From positions 186,001 through 250,000 of the forward strand of contig JABCZH010000007.1 of assembly GCA_013289795.1 (NCBI GenBank): a stretch of 64,000 nt of DNA, written 5' to 3'. Positions within the stretch are counted from its first letter, which is position 1; each line of letters starts with the position of its first letter. The notes beneath the pieces are model-generated. The model worked only from the letters and a program-made list of their open reading frames with translations, made no database searches and was not told the DNA's origin. The stretch comes from Acidobacteriota bacterium (GTDB taxonomy: Bacteria; Acidobacteriota; Terriglobia; Terriglobales; Acidobacteriaceae). Below are positions 1 to 10,167 of the stretch, piece by piece. The translations under genes were made by a program, and so were the position numbers.

Positions 1-1212
1 AACGGTACCCACTGGGACAATCCAGAACTTTCGAAGCACGTTTGAAGAAACGACCGTTGCTGCAGCCATGAAAATGAGAGAACCTACCCATTGCCAGCCA
101 ATCAGAGCCCAAACCCCGACATAAATCAGTCGTGAGTAGCGTCCGCCGGCCCACACCCTTTTGAACTCCTTCACTAGGACAAAGATTGCGGGGAGGAGCA
201 TAACTTGTCCCGTGGTATAGGGTATGGGGGTCACAACCACGGTTACGACTAAGGCGAAGGACAACCCAAAGTTAAATGCAGCTGAACCAGCGGGTTCGCG
301 TGGGATACGCCAAATCATACGCGCGAAGAGAATCAGTATTGCAACGCATACCACTAGGGCGCCAGGTTGTGTCACTAAGTTGCCAAGCATCCAGGAACCG
401 CGAGTATACCGGCTGTAGGCCGCCAAGCCGGAGACAAACTCGGGAATCCATCCTGGCAGAAGGTGTTCCGAAGCTCCGACGAGCAAAGCCATGGCGAGGA
501 CGAATCCCCACACCAGGTTCTTCCTAGAACCCCAATCCCAGAGTGCCCACACTAGCAACCAGACAACCGCCAGCCAACTTACAGGAGGCTTGATAGTTGC
601 CAACGCCAGCAGCACGCCGGCGAGAGGTAGAAGTCCCTTGCTAAGAGCAGCGCAAGATGCAGCCAGGAATAGCGCAGCCAATAGGACGGGCTGTTGGAGG
701 TAAACGTCCTGCAACGTCGTGAAGCTCCCGAAACTCAACAGCGTCAGTAACCCTACTGTTAGCCTGTCGCATCGCCACCGAAGCGCAGAAAGCCACAATG
801 GAACGGTCACCAGCACGGTGATCGGCAGAATCCATCGGAAAAGAGCCTCGACTGCCGGGAAGGAGTAGCGAACGGTGGGGGTCAGCAGAAACACTATGTA
901 CAACGGATATGCAAATCTGGGCTCGTCGTGTAGCTCTGCTTCGCTGATCACATGAGCACGCCCCCAGGATTGTATTTCACGCGTCACCTCCGGACCATAT
1001 GGATCTCGGCCACGGAGCAGCAGTTCGCGCGCACCGTACCACCGGGGGAACAGATCGGAATAGTACAGATAGACTGGAGGCGCCCAGACGCGATCTACGT
1101 AGAACCACATGCTGAAGCAAAGCAAAGCCGCCATCAGCAAAAGGGTTTGGCGCCTTTCTCCGGCCACCTCGACGATCGAAAACCCTTGGGCTGCCCTGTC
1201 GTGTCTGTCCAC
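1..1212 (-). CDS. Polytopic membrane glycosyltransferase, GT87 (DUF2029) family, C-terminal end cut by the window
   Basis: An open frame on the minus strand runs without a stop from a GTG at 1212 to the left edge (404 codons). It reads as a hydrophobic protein with many membrane helices and a TIKPP motif near residues 206-210, as expected for GT87 enzymes, which use polyprenyl-phosphate sugar donors on the outer face of the inner membrane. An AGGAGG sequence lies about 16 bases before the GTG, which is rather far, so an internal GTG near 1161 is an alternative start. The next gene points the other way, so the 300-base gap is a divergent promoter region. Family is fairly secure; the sugar and acceptor are unknown. 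Confidence 0.78.
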   Translation of the reverse strand, partial: MDRHDRAAQGFSIVEVAGERRQTLLLMAALLCFSMWFYVDRVWAPPVYLYYSDLFPRWYGARELLLRGRDPYGPEVTREIQSWGRAHVISEAELHDEPRFAYPLYIVFLLTPTVRYSFPAVEALFRWILPITVLVTVPLWLSALRWRCDRLTVGLLTLLSFGSFTTLQDVYLQQPVLLAALFLAASCAALSKGLLPLAGVLLALATIKPPVSWLAVVWLLVWALWDWGSRKNLVWGFVLAMALLVGASEHLLPGWIPEFVSGLAAYSRYTRGSWMLGNLVTQPGALVVCVAILILFARMIWRIPREPAGSAAFNFGLSFALVVTVVVTPIPYTTGQVMLLPAIFVLVKEFKRVWAGGRYSRLIYVGVWALIGWQWVGSLIFMAAATVVSSNVLRKFWIVPVGTV

Positions 1213-1512
1213 CGCGTCCTTGGTTCCGCCTCCTTCGCCTTAGTTGTTGAAAAACTCCCGGCCCTCCAACAATCCAAAATCTCAGCTTTCGGCAGATACC
1301 AGAAAGAATACCAAAGTGAGAGCGGCAGGCCCAGGCCTGGAGCGATCGGCAATTAACTTTGAAAGTAGCCCGCTGCGAGAGCATCAAAATACTCGCTCGG
1401 GCATGATTGTGGCCAGCAGAGGAAAGCAGACGTTGGTTCAACCCCGAAACACAAAGTGTGGAGCGGCAATTTCTGACAATCCCTAAACAACCGCTGCTAC
1501 AATCGTGCACCC
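1213..1512. other. Divergent intergenic region with no recognised feature
   Basis: These 300 bases separate two divergent glycosyltransferase genes and should hold both promoters. I see no convincing -35/-10 pair, no RNA gene and no repeat. The short open frames here are not supported by any recognisable family. Confidence 0.5.
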
Positions 1513-2730
1513 ATGCCAAGTGTGCGCCGCAGTCTACTGCGAATCGCGGAATCTCCAGGCGTAGTTTTTCTGGTGGCTTTGACCATCAGGGTGTGGCTGC
1601 TCTCACAGTTGCTTCCGCAGAAAGCCTGGGAGTATTTTTACCGCTACAACGAACCGTCGCGCATTGCCTGGGCTCTGGTATCCGGCTTTGGCTACAGCTC
1701 TCCTTGGCCGGACACTCCGCTGGCCCCCACGGCCCAGCAACCACCGGTTTATCCATTCATTGTCGCGGGGATCTTCAAACTGGCTGGGGCCTACACGTAT
1801 CGCTCTCTTTTGATTGCGGTGGGTCTCAACGCGGTGTTGTCCAGCTTGACCGCGGTAATGGTTCTGCGGCTGGGGAAACGCGAGTTCGGTTCCCTGGCTG
1901 GAGTTTTGGCAGCCTGGGTGTGGGCTTGCTGGATGTACGAAGCGGCAGTCGCAGTGCGTCTCTGGGAAAGCAGCTTGTCCACCCTACTGCTAATGCTTGC
2001 CCTACTCATGTTGCCGAAGCTGAAAACGAAGCCAAGCGCGCCGCTTTGGCTGTTTTTCGGTGTCTTGGCAGCAGTTGCCGTTCTTACCAACACCACTCTG
2101 CTGTCGGTATTCCCGTTTTTCTGGATTTGGTTGTGGATCAGCTATAGGCAGCGGAAGCAATCGTGCGGAAGGCTGCTTCTGGCGTCAGTTGGCATCTTTC
2201 TCCTTACCTTGCTGCCGTGGACGATTCGCAACTATGAAGTCTTTCATCGCCTGATGCCAATCCGCGACAATCTTGGGCTCGAGTTGTGGATCGGAAGTCA
2301 AGAGGGCGAACGCCGATTGAATGGCGACGACTTCCAACCCATGGTCGCGGAGTACAGCCGTCTGGGAGAACTGCGCTTCATGGACAACAAGCGTCAGCTC
2401 GCGTTGCAATTTATCCGTCAGCACCCGGGATCGTTCTTGCGCCTGTCAGCTCAGCGTTTCTACAGGTTCTGGGCCGCGCCCGTTGGTTCTGTCTGGATAT
2501 TGGTAAGCCTTCTGGCTTGGCCAGGGATGTTGGTGGCGCTGCGGCAGAAAGGCTGGGCGGCCGTACCGAATGTCATCGTGATGACGATGTTTCCTCTCAT
2601 CTACCACCTCACGCACACCAGCAGCATGTATCGTCATCCTGCGGAACCGGTGATCCTGGTACTGGCGGCGTACGCCAGTGTCACCGTCGTCCAAGTGCTT
2701 GTCGGAAGATTGCGCGTGCCCACGCGCTAG
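1513..2730 (+). CDS. GT39-like membrane glycosyltransferase (ArnT/PMT superfamily)
   Basis: This 405-residue protein has a basic N-terminus followed by about ten hydrophobic segments. Residues 58-82 (a GFGYSSPW stretch followed by PTAQQPPVYPF) form the external loop typical of bacterial GT39-like enzymes that transfer sugars from a polyprenyl phosphate. It is shorter than classical ArnT (about 550 residues) and lacks an obvious C-terminal soluble domain. No clear ribosome binding site precedes the ATG. It converges with the next GT39-like gene on the opposite strand, with 19 bases between the stops. The likely role is envelope polysaccharide or lipid glycosylation; the substrate cannot be read from sequence. 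Confidence 0.82.
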   Translation: MPSVRRSLLRIAESPGVVFLVALTIRVWLLSQLLPQKAWEYFYRYNEPSRIAWALVSGFGYSSPWPDTPLAPTAQQPPVYPFIVAGIFKLAGAYTYRSLLIAVGLNAVLSSLTAVMVLRLGKREFGSLAGVLAAWVWACWMYEAAVAVRLWESSLSTLLLMLALLMLPKLKTKPSAPLWLFFGVLAAVAVLTNTTLLSVFPFFWIWLWISYRQRKQSCGRLLLASVGIFLLTLLPWTIRNYEVFHRLMPIRDNLGLELWIGSQEGERRLNGDDFQPMVAEYSRLGELRFMDNKRQLALQFIRQHPGSFLRLSAQRFYRFWAAPVGSVWILVSLLAWPGMLVALRQKGWAAVPNVIVMTMFPLIYHLTHTSSMYRHPAEPVILVLAAYASVTVVQVLVGRLRVPTR

Positions 2731-2749
2731 CCGTTCCGAAGGCTCCCAT

Positions 2750-4252
2750 TCATTGCCGGGGGTCGGTTGGTGCAAGTAGCGCCGCACGTTGTAAATCATA
2801 TAAGTAGACTCTCACACCAGAAATGTCGAACATCCTCCACCCAGTGCCCATAGCGTCCAGTTGATCGCGCAAAAGAGTTCCCTCGTCTCCGCTGTAGGGC
2901 TGGACATGAGACAGGAGCACCCAAAGGCGAGGACTACCACGAAGCAGGCGCAGGTCAGTGCCGTAGCAAGCTTGATCCATCGCGCACTCGGAACCGATGC
3001 GAACATTTGCCATGGGCAGCGCGTAAACTTCGGCGTAATAGGCGAGCTGATACTTTGCTCCGTAATATGCGTACCAGATATCCCCTGGCCGTTGACGCAA
3101 CTCAATGTACCGAATTCCAAGCTTGATGTCTTCTGCGTGAATGGGGTGAATCAGCGTGTCGGCCGCAACATAGACAGGCTTTGCCAGCAACAAAGCAATC
3201 AGAACGGCTCCCAAGGCGGGTGAGAGCGGCCGGCTCGCGTTGTATACCCAGATCGCGCCCTCGGAAGCGAGGAGAAGAAGAATCGGGCACAAGAAGAGGA
3301 GCAGTCTTCCGTATGAAGGGTAGAGGTGCAGCCATGATGCGGCAAACAAAACCAGCAACGGAGCAGTGAGAAGACCGAGACACAACTTGCTTCTCCGCAG
3401 CAGCCTCCCGCAGCCAGCAACGAAGAAACATGCGCCCAGCATCGAGTTCAGCGGCGCAGGATTTTCGAAGACCGCGAAGAAGTTCTGGCTCACCCAAGGC
3501 ACCATCAGAGACAGGCGGTGAGGCGCGAAATTGCCTCGCCAATACCCCAGCAAGGCATGATCGTGGCTGAGGTGCCGCAGCGAGACAACATAGCAGATGC
3601 CGAAACTTCCGGCCCACGCGGCGAACACGCAGATCATTCGCCCCAGCCCCTTGCCATTTCGTCGAACCCAATTGGCGACTATCAGGACGCCGGCCGAGCC
3701 CGCAAGCACAAAGCTGGCGGGATGGGAAAACCAGATTGCAACCGCTCCCAGAGCGCCAATTCCGGCCAGCTCACGCAGGCTCAGAGGAGCCTCCGAAAGT
3801 TCATAGACCAAGTGCAAGAGAATCAGTGTGACCAGAACATCGGTCGAGTATTGTTTTGCCTCAGAGGAGTAGTAGACAAGACTCCTGCTCAATGAGGACA
3901 GAGCCAGTGCGATCGGCACCGCGTGAGGCGATAAATACAATTTAGCCACGTCATAGAACACAACAAGCGCAACAATCCCGGCCGCAAACGGGACCGCCCG
4001 GAGTGCGACTTCGCCATTGCCTCCGAGTACAGTGGCGAACTTCTCCAACAGCAGAAATCCGATCGGGGCGCCCTGATGATATTGCAGAGGCTGAAACAAA
4101 CCCACCAAGGGCCGGTGCAGAATATTCAGCGCCAGCTCAGCTTCGTCATTCCACAAAGACCGGCCACACGCATACTGCGCGGCCCGCAGCACTGTTCCAA
4201 TCGCGATGATTCCCCAGGCCCAAGCTGGCCGGTTGCACACGACCGTGTTCAT
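2750..4252 (-). CDS. GT39-like membrane glycosyltransferase with a WNDE catalytic-loop motif
   Basis: This is a polytopic protein of about 500 residues. Near residues 33-40 is LWNDEAEL, matching the acidic Asp-Glu motif after the first membrane helix that GT39/PMT enzymes use for catalysis. A GAPIGFLLLEK stretch follows in the first large outer loop. I chose the ATG at 4252 because GGGGGAG lies about ten bases upstream. An in-frame ATG at 4312 would add 20 residues but has no visible ribosome binding site. Its neighbours are other envelope glycosyltransferases. The specific sugar and acceptor are unknown. Confidence 0.82.
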   Translation of the reverse strand: MNTVVCNRPAWAWGIIAIGTVLRAAQYACGRSLWNDEAELALNILHRPLVGLFQPLQYHQGAPIGFLLLEKFATVLGGNGEVALRAVPFAAGIVALVVFYDVAKLYLSPHAVPIALALSSLSRSLVYYSSEAKQYSTDVLVTLILLHLVYELSEAPLSLRELAGIGALGAVAIWFSHPASFVLAGSAGVLIVANWVRRNGKGLGRMICVFAAWAGSFGICYVVSLRHLSHDHALLGYWRGNFAPHRLSLMVPWVSQNFFAVFENPAPLNSMLGACFFVAGCGRLLRRSKLCLGLLTAPLLVLFAASWLHLYPSYGRLLLFLCPILLLLASEGAIWVYNASRPLSPALGAVLIALLLAKPVYVAADTLIHPIHAEDIKLGIRYIELRQRPGDIWYAYYGAKYQLAYYAEVYALPMANVRIGSECAMDQACYGTDLRLLRGSPRLWVLLSHVQPYSGDEGTLLRDQLDAMGTGWRMFDISGVRVYLYDLQRAALLAPTDPRQ

Positions 4253-4472
4253 TCGGGCCCGACTCCCCCAATCTGTCACGCGCTTGAGCCAGTTGTTCTC
4301 GATCTGTTTCATGGGTCAGGAACTGCGTCCGGCTGAGCCGACTCTGAACGGTAAGCGTAGTGGCCGGCCGATACCAGTTGACCGGCGATCTCCATGATAT
4401 AACTGGCGCGTGGTACGACCACCTCGCGAACCACCGAAAAAATTGGTAAGCCTGCCAAAGAGCAAAGAGCTT

Positions 4473-5672
4473 ATGTCGTCCAAATCGCCCTTACGATCGG
4501 AAGCTGTCAGCACCGGGTTGCCGGAAGCGCCCGAACTTTCCGTCGTGATCCCGTGTTTGGACGAAGCTGCCACCGTGGGCCTTTGCGTCAGGCAAGTTCG
4601 AGAATGCCTTTTGGCAAACGGTATTTCCGGTGAAGTCATTGTGGCCGACAACGGCAGCACCGACAATTCCCGCGACATTGCGCGTGCTTCGGGAGCGTCG
4701 GTCGTCTCGGTCGCCAGCCGCGGCTACGGGAGCGCGCTTATGGGTGGCATCGCCGCCGCTCAAGGCAAATACATCGTGATGGGCGATGCCGACGGCAGTT
4801 ATGACTTCTCCCAGATCCCTCTCTTCCTGGAGAAACTTCGGTCCGGTTACGCGCTGGTCATGGGCAACCGTTTTCAGGGCGGCATACGGCCCGGCGCTAT
4901 GCCTCCGCTGCATCGCTACCTGGGGAATCCGTTGCTGACCGCAATCGGCCGTCTTTTTTTCCGGGCTCAGTGTCGCGACTTCTATTGTGGCTTGCGCGGT
5001 TTTACCAAGACAGCCTATGAGAACATGACTCTTCGCACCACTGGAATGGAGTTTGCCAGCGAAATGGTCGTCAAGGCAACGCTGTTCAAAATGCCGGTAT
5101 GCGAGGTTCCTGCGACTCTTTCCCCAGACGGCCGGACCGGAAAATCACATCTGCGCACCTGGCATGATGGTTTCAGAGGCTTGCGCTTCTTGCTCCTCTA
5201 CAGCCCGCGCTGGCTGTTCTTGTATCCCGGACTCAGCCTCCTTCTGGTTGGCATTCTAACCGCAGCTTGGCTCTTGCCCGGCCCAAGGAGAGTAGGGCAC
5301 AGTGTGCTGGATATTCACACTCTCTTATATGCAGTGGTAGCCATCCTGACCGGATCGCAGGCGGTGATCTTTGCATTCTTTACTAAGGTATTCGGTATCA
5401 CCGAGGGACTTCTCCCCGAGGACGCCCGGCTGACGCGCGCCTTTCGGGTCTTCAACCTTGAAAAAGGACTACTGGCGGGTGGTGCGCTGTTGATTCTCGG
5501 ACTGGGTATGGCAGTCTATTCCTTTTACCTGTGGAACCGTGCCGGGTTTGGGCCAATGAACCCGGTGGTCTTGGTACGCTTGGTAGCGGCTGTCATCGTC
5601 TCCGTCACACTGGGGGTCGAGATCGTTCTTTCCAGCTTTTTTCTAAGTATTCTCGGCATCGCGCGCAAATGA
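4473..5672 (+). CDS. GT2 polyprenyl-phosphate glycosyltransferase with C-terminal membrane helices
   Basis: The N-terminal 220 residues are a GT-A fold GT2 domain: SVVIPCLDEAAT, then a VADNGSTDNS nucleotide-binding stretch, then GDADGSYDF carrying the DxD metal site. About four hydrophobic helices follow in the C-terminal half. This layout fits dolichyl- or undecaprenyl-phosphate glucose/mannose synthases, which make lipid-linked sugar donors for GT39 and GT87 enzymes, and such enzymes surround it here. The ATG at 4473 is preferred; a GTG at 4410 would add 21 residues with no family match. The stop overlaps the start of the methyltransferase gene by four bases, so the two are probably translationally coupled. 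Confidence 0.85.
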   Translation: MSSKSPLRSEAVSTGLPEAPELSVVIPCLDEAATVGLCVRQVRECLLANGISGEVIVADNGSTDNSRDIARASGASVVSVASRGYGSALMGGIAAAQGKYIVMGDADGSYDFSQIPLFLEKLRSGYALVMGNRFQGGIRPGAMPPLHRYLGNPLLTAIGRLFFRAQCRDFYCGLRGFTKTAYENMTLRTTGMEFASEMVVKATLFKMPVCEVPATLSPDGRTGKSHLRTWHDGFRGLRFLLLYSPRWLFLYPGLSLLLVGILTAAWLLPGPRRVGHSVLDIHTLLYAVVAILTGSQAVIFAFFTKVFGITEGLLPEDARLTRAFRVFNLEKGLLAGGALLILGLGMAVYSFYLWNRAGFGPMNPVVLVRLVAAVIVSVTLGVEIVLSSFFLSILGIARK

Positions 5673-6304
5673 ACGTGATCGAGCGAGTTCACGAGGCCTA
5701 TATACATGGCAGGCGGGTTCGCCGCCTAAGCGAAATTCTATCTACGCTGATTCCCTCCGGTTCCAGTCTCCTCGATGTCGGTTGTGGCGATGGAAAACTC
5801 GCGCAACTGCTCATCGAGAAACGCTCCGATCTTCAAATCGAAGGGGTTGATGTCCTGGCGCGGAAGACTGGGGTGCCGGTCAAGCTGTTCGATGGAACCC
5901 ATCTTCCGTATCCCGCTTCCAGCTTCGATGGAGTCATGCTGATTGACGTTCTGCATCACACGCGGGCCCCGTTCCCCCTATTGCAGGAGGCCTTACGAGT
6001 TTCCCGCCGCTTCCTGGTGGTGAAGGACCACGTGCTCGAGGGAGCCAGCGCCGCCATGCGGCTGCGATTTATCGATTACGTAGGCAACGCGCGCCACGGG
6101 GTGTCTCTTCCGTATAACTATCTCGCTGCCGAAAAGTGGGCGGCGTTGCGACAGGCCCTCGATGTACGAGTTACGACCGAACTCAATGACCTGCATTTAT
6201 ATCCCTGGCCGATGGATTACATTTTCGGTGCGCGTTTGCAGTTTGCTGCGCTTTGGCAGCGCACCGCCAACCAGCCAGGATCGTCACTTCCCACCACGCC
6301 CTGA
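5669..6304 (+). CDS. Class I SAM-dependent methyltransferase
   Basis: This protein of 211 residues contains the SAM-binding motif [12 protein letters not shown] near residues 30-41 and an LIDVLHHT stretch typical of Methyltransf_11-type enzymes. The ATG at 5669 overlaps the stop of the preceding GT2 gene in an ATGA, so the two form one transcription unit and the methyltransferase may act on the same glycolipid or polyprenol product. A longer frame begins upstream at 5531 but lies inside the GT2 gene. The last 21 bases overlap the 3-prime end of the convergent membrane protein gene. The substrate is unknown. Confidence 0.83.
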   Translation: MNVIERVHEAYIHGRRVRRLSEILSTLIPSGSSLLDVGCGDGKLAQLLIEKRSDLQIEGVDVLARKTGVPVKLFDGTHLPYPASSFDGVMLIDVLHHTRAPFPLLQEALRVSRRFLVVKDHVLEGASAAMRLRFIDYVGNARHGVSLPYNYLAAEKWAALRQALDVRVTTELNDLHLYPWPMDYIFGARLQFAALWQRTANQPGSSLPTTP

Positions 6305-8011
6305 AACCTGCTCGGACGAAGCCGTTGACACAGCTTCGAGCTGCGTCGGTATTTCGTCTGGATTCACCCGCCATACGTTTCGGTTCCGAAAGTACCGGAG
6401 CAACTCCTGATTGTCCTGCTCGCCCATGTCGCGGGCCCATACCACTCTGGCGTGATCGATGTCCGCGTCGTTATACACCCACTCGCGATCCGGACTGTGG
6501 CTGGGGCTGTAGTGAACCAAGATCAAATGTTCTCCGGGAGCGTTTTGCAAAGCATGAAGAATCTCGGCCCGGGACAGGTCGCCGCGTGGCCCCAAAGGCT
6601 CCATTGACCCCAGCGCCACAATGCTGGTAATTCGCACCAGAACCAGCGCGCAACAGATCAGCGGAATGCTGCGCACCAACTCGGCTCCCACTGGCCTTCC
6701 ATGCCAGTGCCACAACCTGAGGTGCCGCATGCCCTGCACCGCGATCAGATACGCCAGACCCGTGGCAGGCGCCAGGTAGTGGGGCCAGTACCAGGTTTCG
6801 CCCGCCAGACCCACTACAAATACTGAACTTGCAATCAGCGGGAAACGCATCCTGCGGTCACGGATGAGCCACGGCAAACTCAGCAGAGGCCCAATGCTTA
6901 AGGCGGCGCCAAAGAAAAACACCCAAGCTAGCAGGAACTCCGTTCCCTTGAAGTCGAGAAATCCTGTAACCGTACGGCTCTCCTCGTAGCCACGGAATTC
7001 CGTTTCGTAGAATCTGCGCATGACGTCATGATGGTAGGTGGCCTCACGTGCGGGTTTCTGCCAAAGGAATGGCGGCGCATATCCGTAAGTGGTCTGGCAG
7101 AGCTGATAGGGCATCAGAGCCGCATTGCCGGTCACACGATAGTTGTAGTAACCATTCGCAGCTGCTGCGAAAATCAAAATCAGACCAAGCGGTGCGACCA
7201 CGCGGATCAACCCGGTGGAGAATGGCGGCCGCCGCGGCCCAGCCATCCAAATCAGCAATGCAAGCGCAATTGGAATGCTGAAGACCAGTCCCTCGTACGG
7301 GCGGCTCGCTGCGAGCACGACCAACCCCGCGGCCATCGCGAATGCGTCCCGTGAGCGTTGGTGACGCTTGATGCGAGGCAAAGCGCCCAGTACCAGCGCC
7401 CCTCCCAGTGCAACCACGGATGCGCAAAAGTATCGGTTCATCCAGTAGCTGAAAATACCCAGCCGCAAGACCGCGAGAAAGCCGCCGAGCAGAGCCCAGG
7501 TTGGTGGTACCCAGCCTTGCAGCATCCAACAAAGCGCAGAACACATGAGCGCGGTAACCAGCAGTTGGCCAATCCATGGGTGCCCCAGGAGTTCCCCGAC
7601 GGCGAGCACCATGCCTTCGGCTGGCGGATATTTCGACATATAAGTCGGCTGCTGGATGATGTGGAAGCTCTCAAAGTGGATCCACAGGGGGTGCGTCGGA
7701 TTGGTGATTCGCCCATGCACGAAAGTGTCAGCGGCGAGCAGGTAGCTGAACTCATCGTGCACCGAAGGCTCAGGAACGTCCAGCACCGGGATGAGTGCAA
7801 CGCGTAGGACCAGTGTCGCCAGGCCAACTGCCACGACCGAAAGCACTCTTCTCCGCGCAAGCTTACGGAACCAGCGCTCTGCAGACTGGAAGGCGGGCGA
7901 CGCTGGCTTTGACTCTGATCGCAGAAAGACCGAAGCAAATACCGCCAAGACCAAAACCAGTTCGACAAGGGTAACTTCCCACATCGCCAGCCAGACGTAG
8001 ATTCGTGGCAT
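6284..8011 (-). CDS. Large polytopic membrane protein, GT39/PMT-like glycosyltransferase
   Basis: The product is about 575 residues, with an N-terminal helix, a charged linker and then about ten more membrane helices. Residues near 80-105 read [14 protein letters not shown], giving the Asp-Glu pair followed by a P-x-HPLW loop seen in GT39-like proteins. A soluble C-terminal tail of about 120 residues follows the last helix. The ATG at 8011 has GGAG 11 bases upstream; a GTG at 8035 is an alternative without a ribosome binding site. It is convergent with, and overlaps by 21 bases, the methyltransferase gene. Probably an envelope glycosyltransferase; the family assignment is by motif only. Confidence 0.75.
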   Translation of the reverse strand: MPRIYVWLAMWEVTLVELVLVLAVFASVFLRSESKPASPAFQSAERWFRKLARRRVLSVVAVGLATLVLRVALIPVLDVPEPSVHDEFSYLLAADTFVHGRITNPTHPLWIHFESFHIIQQPTYMSKYPPAEGMVLAVGELLGHPWIGQLLVTALMCSALCWMLQGWVPPTWALLGGFLAVLRLGIFSYWMNRYFCASVVALGGALVLGALPRIKRHQRSRDAFAMAAGLVVLAASRPYEGLVFSIPIALALLIWMAGPRRPPFSTGLIRVVAPLGLILIFAAAANGYYNYRVTGNAALMPYQLCQTTYGYAPPFLWQKPAREATYHHDVMRRFYETEFRGYEESRTVTGFLDFKGTEFLLAWVFFFGAALSIGPLLSLPWLIRDRRMRFPLIASSVFVVGLAGETWYWPHYLAPATGLAYLIAVQGMRHLRLWHWHGRPVGAELVRSIPLICCALVLVRITSIVALGSMEPLGPRGDLSRAEILHALQNAPGEHLILVHYSPSHSPDREWVYNDADIDHARVVWARDMGEQDNQELLRYFRNRNVWRVNPDEIPTQLEAVSTASSEQVSGRGGK

Positions 8012-8124
8012 CGTCAGGTTGTCTCCTGCTGGCACACGGCCATCGCGTCCGTTGGATTAGCTCTCGATGTCATAAAGGGGAGGCAGAACAGCCAAGATTA
8101 CATTAAAATCATCCACCGAACGGA

Positions 8125-10167
8125 ATGGCAAAACTACTGCGAATCTTCTTGTGGCTGACAGTTGCTGCTCTCGGCACGCTGGCGGTAGCCACCATCGCAC
8201 TGCATCGCGGTGAGCAGATCAGCGCCATGTGGCTGGTGCTGGCGGCAGCCTGCACCTATGCCCTTGGCTATCGCTTCTACAGCAAGTTTATTTCCGCCAA
8301 GGTGTTGGCCCTGGACGCGCTACGCGCGACTCCAGCCGAGCGCCTGGACAACGGCCGCGATTTTGTCCCCACCAATAAGTGGGTCGTGTTCGGGCATCAC
8401 TTCGCCGCCATCGCCGGACCCGGTCCGCTGATCGGTCCGGTGCTGGCTGCGCAGTTTGGTTATCTTCCCGGCACGCTTTGGATCCTCGCTGGCGCTGTCT
8501 TCGGCGGCTGCGTGCAGGATTTCGTCATCTTGCTGTTCTCGGTGCGCCGCGACGGAAAATGTTTGACTGAAATGGCGCACGACGAAATTGGCCGCGTTGG
8601 CGGGTTCGTCGCCTACGTCGCGGTGCTGAGCATTATTGTCATCCTGCTCGGCGCGGGTGCATTGATCGTAGTGAACGCGCTCAAGTCGAGTCCGTGGGGT
8701 GTGTTCACCATCGCCATGACTATCCCCATTGCAGTGCTCATGGGGTTCTACGTGCGCCGTCTGCGGCCCGGCAAAGTGCTGGAGAGTTCCGTGCTCGGTT
8801 TCGTCCTTGTGATCCTGGCCATTCTCGCCGGCCAATGGATCTCACAGAATGCAACTACGGCTCCGTGGTTCACATTCACCGCTCCCACGCTTGCCATTTT
8901 GATCATCGTCTACGGATACGCCGCCTCTGCCTTGCCAGTGTGGATGCTGCTGGCGCCACGGGATTATCTGAGCACCTTCGTGAAGCTGGGAACGATCGGA
9001 CTGCTAGCCATCGGAATCGTCATCTGGCACCCCACGCTCCACATGCCGCCGTTAACCCGATTTGTGGATGGAACCGGTCCGGTCTTCTCCGGCAGTGTGT
9101 TTCCATTTGCCTTCATCACCATCGCCTGCGGAGCCATCAGCGGATTCCATTCGCTGATCTCCAGCGGCACCACACCCAAACTCATCCGCCGTGAGACCGA
9201 AACGCGGATGGTAGGCTATGGCGCGATGATGGCCGAGTCACTGGTGGGAATTTTGGCGACCATCGCTGCCTGCGTGCTGCAGCCGGGAACGTATTTCGCC
9301 ATCAACAGTCCGGCTGGGATCGTGGGCAAGACAGCGGACACTGCAGCGGCCACGATCAGCGGATGGGGCTTTCCGGTCACTGCTGACAGCATGCACGCGT
9401 TGGCGCAGGCTGTCGGGGAGCAGACGCTTTTCAATCGCACCGGCGGCGCGCCCGCGTTCGCGGTCGGCATGGCCCAGATTTTTTCCAACAGCCTGGGCGG
9501 CCAGGCGGTGATGGCCCTCTGGTATCACTTCGCCATCATGTTTGAGGCTCTGTTCATCCTCACCGTGCTCGACGCCGGCACGCGGGTAGGCCGTTTCATG
9601 GTGCAGGATGCGCTCGGCCACCTCTGGAGGCCCCTGGGCCGTACCAGTTGGTATCCCTCGATTCTCGCGACCAGCGCGTTGATCGTTGGTGCCTGGGGAT
9701 GTTTTCTCTGGCAGGGAGTCAAAGACCCGCTGGGCGGGATCAACTCGTTGTGGCCGCTGTTCGGAATCTGCAATCAACTCCTGGCGACTGTGGCTTTGTG
9801 TGTGGCCACCACTATTATCGTGAAAACGCACAAAGCCCGTTTTGCGCCCGTGACGTTGGCGCCGCTGGCCTGGCTGATTGCCGTGACTTTTACTGCCTCC
9901 TGGCACAAGATGTTTGATCCAAACCCACGAATTGGATTCCTCGCGCACGCGCGTCAGTTGGCCGCCGGGCTGCCCAGCCACGAAGTCTCTCGCCTGATTT
10001 TCAATGACCGGCTGGACGCCGTTGTCACCGGAGTCCTGGTCTCGCTGGTTACGCTGATCCTGCTGGAGTCGGCCTGGCTATGGATCCGCGTAGTCTATGG
10101 GAGCAAGCAGGTCGAAGTAAGAGAAGTCCCGTTCGTGATGACCAGATTTGCCGAGGAGCAGGGATGA
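8125..10167 (+). CDS. cstA: Carbon starvation protein CstA, peptide/pyruvate transporter
   Basis: This 680-residue inner-membrane protein has about 16 hydrophobic segments and the conserved CstA stretches, including YRFYSKFI near the N-terminus, KWVVFGHHFAAIAGPGPLIGP around residues 87-107, and GAISGFHSLISSGTTPK in the middle. CstA proteins take up peptides or pyruvate under carbon limitation. The length agrees with the family (about 690-700). A TAAAAT sequence at 8104-8109 could be a -10 box but has no matching -35. The stop overlaps the start of a small YbdD-type gene, the usual partner of cstA. Confidence 0.96.
   Translation: MAKLLRIFLWLTVAALGTLAVATIALHRGEQISAMWLVLAAACTYALGYRFYSKFISAKVLALDALRATPAERLDNGRDFVPTNKWVVFGHHFAAIAGPGPLIGPVLAAQFGYLPGTLWILAGAVFGGCVQDFVILLFSVRRDGKCLTEMAHDEIGRVGGFVAYVAVLSIIVILLGAGALIVVNALKSSPWGVFTIAMTIPIAVLMGFYVRRLRPGKVLESSVLGFVLVILAILAGQWISQNATTAPWFTFTAPTLAILIIVYGYAASALPVWMLLAPRDYLSTFVKLGTIGLLAIGIVIWHPTLHMPPLTRFVDGTGPVFSGSVFPFAFITIACGAISGFHSLISSGTTPKLIRRETETRMVGYGAMMAESLVGILATIAACVLQPGTYFAINSPAGIVGKTADTAAATISGWGFPVTADSMHALAQAVGEQTLFNRTGGAPAFAVGMAQIFSNSLGGQAVMALWYHFAIMFEALFILTVLDAGTRVGRFMVQDALGHLWRPLGRTSWYPSILATSALIVGAWGCFLWQGVKDPLGGINSLWPLFGICNQLLATVALCVATTIIVKTHKARFAPVTLAPLAWLIAVTFTASWHKMFDPNPRIGFLAHARQLAAGLPSHEVSRLIFNDRLDAVVTGVLVSLVTLILLESAWLWIRVVYGSKQVEVREVPFVMTRFAEEQG

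Noticed and set aside
977-1519. A 180-codon minus-strand open frame near the left edge
   Set aside because: It overlaps the GT87 gene, which lies in a different frame with clear hydrophobic and motif content.
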